From Clostridiales bacterium (GTDB lineage: Bacteria > Bacillota > Desulfitobacteriia > Desulfitobacteriales > Desulfitobacteriaceae), in contig DAHVVW010000099.1 of assembly GCA_027357125.1 (NCBI GenBank), forward strand, positions 1 through 7,275: DNA of 7,275 bases, read 5' to 3'. This document shows positions 5,714 to 7,275 of the stretch, piece by piece; within the stretch, counting starts at the first letter, position 1, and every line of letters starts with the position of its first letter. The notes under the pieces were generated by a model. The model was not told where the DNA came from. It ran no database searches and saw only the letters and a program-made list of their open reading frames with translations. The translations under genes were made by a program, and so were the position numbers.

Positions 5714-6669
5714 TGAGTCGTGCCCTCGCCGTTTTCTTAGCTTTTATTTTAGACCAACTTATCGGAGATCCTCCGCGCATTCCTCATCCGGTAGTATTGA
5801 TGGGGAAGACAATCTACTGGCTTGAAGAGATGCTTAATCATGGTCGACCGAAAAGGCGCAAACTTAACGGTGTTTTCTTGGCTCTCGCTTTAAGTTCTGT
5901 TACGTTTTGCCTAACTTGGGGCTTGCTTAAACTGACCGGAGTGTTTTCCCCAACCGCCTCCAAGGTTATCGAAGTTTATTTAATCGCAACTACTATCGCC
6001 AGTAAATCCCTACGCACAGCCGGGCGCTCTGTGCTCATTTCACTTGAGGCCCACAGCCTCACCGAAGCCCGCACACGCCTATCCTGGCTGGTAAGTCGCG
6101 ATACTTCGAATCTAAGTTCAGCGGAGATAGTGCGTGGGACTGTGGAAACATTAGCCGAAAACTTTGTGGATGGCATTCTTTCTCCTCTTTTTTATGCGGC
6201 TATAGGAGGGGCACCGTTGGCCTTAGCGTTCAAGGCGATTAGCACGCTTGACTCGATGGTGGGATATAAGAATGACCGCTACCGGGATTTTGGCTGGTTT
6301 TCCGCCCGTAGTGATGACGTGGCCAACTATCTGCCTGCCAGGCTTTCCGTTCCCATTCTCCTTCTGACCGGAGCACTTTTCCGCCTGCCTGTAAAACAGG
6401 CTTTTCTAATCTGGCAGCGCGATTCCGGACTCCATCCCAGTCCGAACGGCGGGAATCCGGAAAGTGTGGTTGCCGGACTGCTTAAGGTTCAACTGGGTGG
6501 GATAAATGTTTACCATGGGCAAGTTCATCACCGGGCGGAAATGGGAGATCCTGCTCGTCCGCTTGAACCTCCTGTGATCGAGGAATGCCTAAAGCTGCTG
6601 AGGGCTGCGGAATGGCTGGCGCTGGTTCCGGTTCTAGGACTGGCCTGGATGTGGAGAGCATTCGTTTAA
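5713..6669 (+). CDS. cbiB: Adenosylcobinamide-phosphate synthase CbiB (membrane protein)
   Basis: Integral membrane enzyme that joins adenosylcobyric acid to (R)-1-amino-2-propanol or its O-phosphate, giving adenosylcobinamide (phosphate). It is 318 residues, typical for CbiB/CobD. The N-terminus shows the family motif LDQLIGDPPRIPHPVVLMGK (13-32) within a first hydrophobic segment. Further likely membrane segments are about 53-78, 84-97, 155-175, 210-224 and 300-315. Conserved hydrophilic blocks are STLDSMVGYKNDRYRDFGW (177-195), SARSDDVANYLPARLS (198-212 or so) and HPSPNGGNPESVVAGLL (241-257) with QLGG (260-263). The ATG at 5713 has GGAG at 5701-5704, 8 nt upstream. It lies 40 nt after cbiP, consistent with one transcript. 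The name cobD is also used for this family and should not be confused with the Salmonella CobD decarboxylase. Confidence 0.95.
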   Translation: MSRALAVFLAFILDQLIGDPPRIPHPVVLMGKTIYWLEEMLNHGRPKRRKLNGVFLALALSSVTFCLTWGLLKLTGVFSPTASKVIEVYLIATTIASKSLRTAGRSVLISLEAHSLTEARTRLSWLVSRDTSNLSSAEIVRGTVETLAENFVDGILSPLFYAAIGGAPLALAFKAISTLDSMVGYKNDRYRDFGWFSARSDDVANYLPARLSVPILLLTGALFRLPVKQAFLIWQRDSGLHPSPNGGNPESVVAGLLKVQLGGINVYHGQVHHRAEMGDPARPLEPPVIEECLKLLRAAEWLALVPVLGLAWMWRAFV

Positions 6670-6754
6670 CGTACATGCCGCCTAAATGTGTCCCCCACAG
6701 CGAGATGAACAGTCCGGTGATTTTCCAAGGGAAAGAGAACGGGAGGGAATTGAC
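6670..6754 (+). other. 85-nt cbiB-cbiA spacer, no gene
   Basis: It contains only weak potential stems (TTTCC 6722-6726 with GGAAA 6730-6734; TGTG 6687-6690 with CACA 6696-6699), with no U-tract and no recognisable promoter or riboswitch. GGGAGG at 6741-6746 at its right end is the cbiA ribosome binding site. cbiA is probably cotranscribed with cbiB. Confidence 0.5.
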
Positions 6755-7275
6755 ATGGATATACCCCGTATAGTCCTGGCTGGAACCCAGAGCGGCGTAG
6801 GCAAGACCACTATCGCTACTGGAATAATGGCTGCTTTGCGCCAGGAGGGGACTTCTGTGCAAGGTTACAAAGTGGGACCGGACTACATTGATCCGACATA
6901 TCATACTTTGGCTACCGGGAGACCTTCCCGCAACCTCGACCGCTGGCTACTTTCCTCCCACTTGCATGAGATCTTTGCCCGCAGTGCTTACGGCAATTGG
7001 GCTGTAATCGAAGGGGTCATGGGCATGTTTGACGGAATGAACGGTACTCCTGGCTTTGGTAGCACAGCGGATATAGCCAAGGAATTAAGAGCCCCGATCA
7101 TTCTCGTAGTCGACGGAGGATCTATGGCTCGCAGTGCCGCAGCCTTGGTTTACGGCTATCAGAATTTTGAACCTGGGCTGGAAGTGTCTGGGGTAATTTT
7201 CAACCGGGTTAAATCTAAGATGCAGGAAAAAATCCTGCGCGCTGCCATCAGTGAATTAGAAATTCCGGTTATAGG
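6755..7275 (+). CDS. cbiA: Cobyrinic acid a,c-diamide synthase CbiA (5' part, runs off window)
   Basis: ATP-dependent glutamine amidotransferase that amidates the c and then a carboxylates of cobyrinate. The first 173 codons are visible; the family is about 450-480 residues, so the C-terminal glutamine amidotransferase domain with its catalytic Cys lies to the right. The synthetase domain is intact as far as seen: P-loop GTQSGVGKTT (10-19), YKVGPDYIDPTYH (38-50), EGVMGMFDG (86-94), STAD (103-106) and VVDGGSMARS (118-127), all strongly characteristic of CbiA/CobB. ATG at 6755 is preceded by GGAGG at 6742-6746 with 8-nt spacing. The early-cobalt neighbours favour CbiA acting on cobyrinate over aerobic CobB acting on hydrogenobyrinate. 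In methanogens and a few others a homologue (CfbB) amidates Ni-sirohydrochlorin, but the gene context here points to B12. Confidence 0.95.
   Translation, partial: MDIPRIVLAGTQSGVGKTTIATGIMAALRQEGTSVQGYKVGPDYIDPTYHTLATGRPSRNLDRWLLSSHLHEIFARSAYGNWAVIEGVMGMFDGMNGTPGFGSTADIAKELRAPIILVVDGGSMARSAAALVYGYQNFEPGLEVSGVIFNRVKSKMQEKILRAAISELEIPVI

Noticed and set aside
6585..6773. 62-residue plus-strand open frame across the end of cbiB and start of cbiA
   Set aside because: Begins inside cbiB in another frame, has no good ribosome binding site and no known similarity. The cbiA start at 6755 with GGAGG explains the region.
6482..6904. Minus-strand open frame spanning the cbiB-cbiA spacer
   Set aside because: It overlaps the conserved C-terminus of CbiB and the P-loop region of CbiA. 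It has no recognisable domain, and nothing suggests a convergent gene.
1..7275. Mobile elements, CRISPR arrays, tRNA or rRNA genes, defence or other novel systems
   Set aside because: Nearly all bases are accounted for by cobalamin genes in one orientation. No transposase, repeat array, RNA gene signature or abrupt change in composition was seen.

Overview
The window is a compact, all-plus-strand block of cobalamin (vitamin B12) corrin-ring biosynthesis genes of the oxygen-independent, early-cobalt route. The strong AGGAG-type ribosome binding sites, ATGA/GTGA stop-start overlaps, a short CbiX chelatase and a CbiG lactonase together suggest an anaerobic Firmicute, perhaps a Peptococcaceae-like clostridium. 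That placement is inference from style and gene content. No taxonomic marker is present.

Layout: (1) 1-4009 holds six tightly packed genes: the 3' part of cbiF, then cbiG, cbiH, cbiJ, cbiX (short form) and cbiC. Every junction overlaps, by 4 nt (cbiF/cbiG, cbiH/cbiJ, cbiX/cbiC), 16 nt (cbiJ/cbiX) or an unusually long 139 nt (cbiG/cbiH), which implies one translationally coupled transcript. (2) 4010-4148 is the first real gap. It has no gene but contains a perfect 10-bp stem/3-nt loop hairpin without a U-tract. (3) 4149-6669 encodes cobyric acid synthase (cbiP/cobQ) and the membrane protein CbiB, separated by 40 nt that contain a possible 9-codon mini-cistron ending in a TAATG overlap with cbiB. 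(4) An 85-nt gap is followed by the 5' part of cbiA, which runs off the right edge at 7275.

How the genes fit together, from established pathway knowledge: CbiX inserts Co2+ into sirohydrochlorin; CbiH methylates C17 and contracts the ring; CbiF methylates C11; CbiG opens the delta-lactone and releases acetaldehyde; CbiJ reduces cobalt-precorrin-6A; CbiC shifts the C11 methyl to C12 to give cobyrinate; CbiA amidates the a and c side chains; CbiP amidates b, d, e and g; CbiB attaches the aminopropanol arm. CbiL, CbiD and CbiE/CbiT are not in the window and would be expected nearby. No cobalamin riboswitch is seen here.

This is an ordinary and well-understood pathway. I see no sign of a new biological system. 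The points worth a second look are translational and structural: the cbiG/cbiH dual-coding overlap, an A8 tract inside the shared open region, the intergenic hairpin, and the mini-cistron ahead of cbiB.
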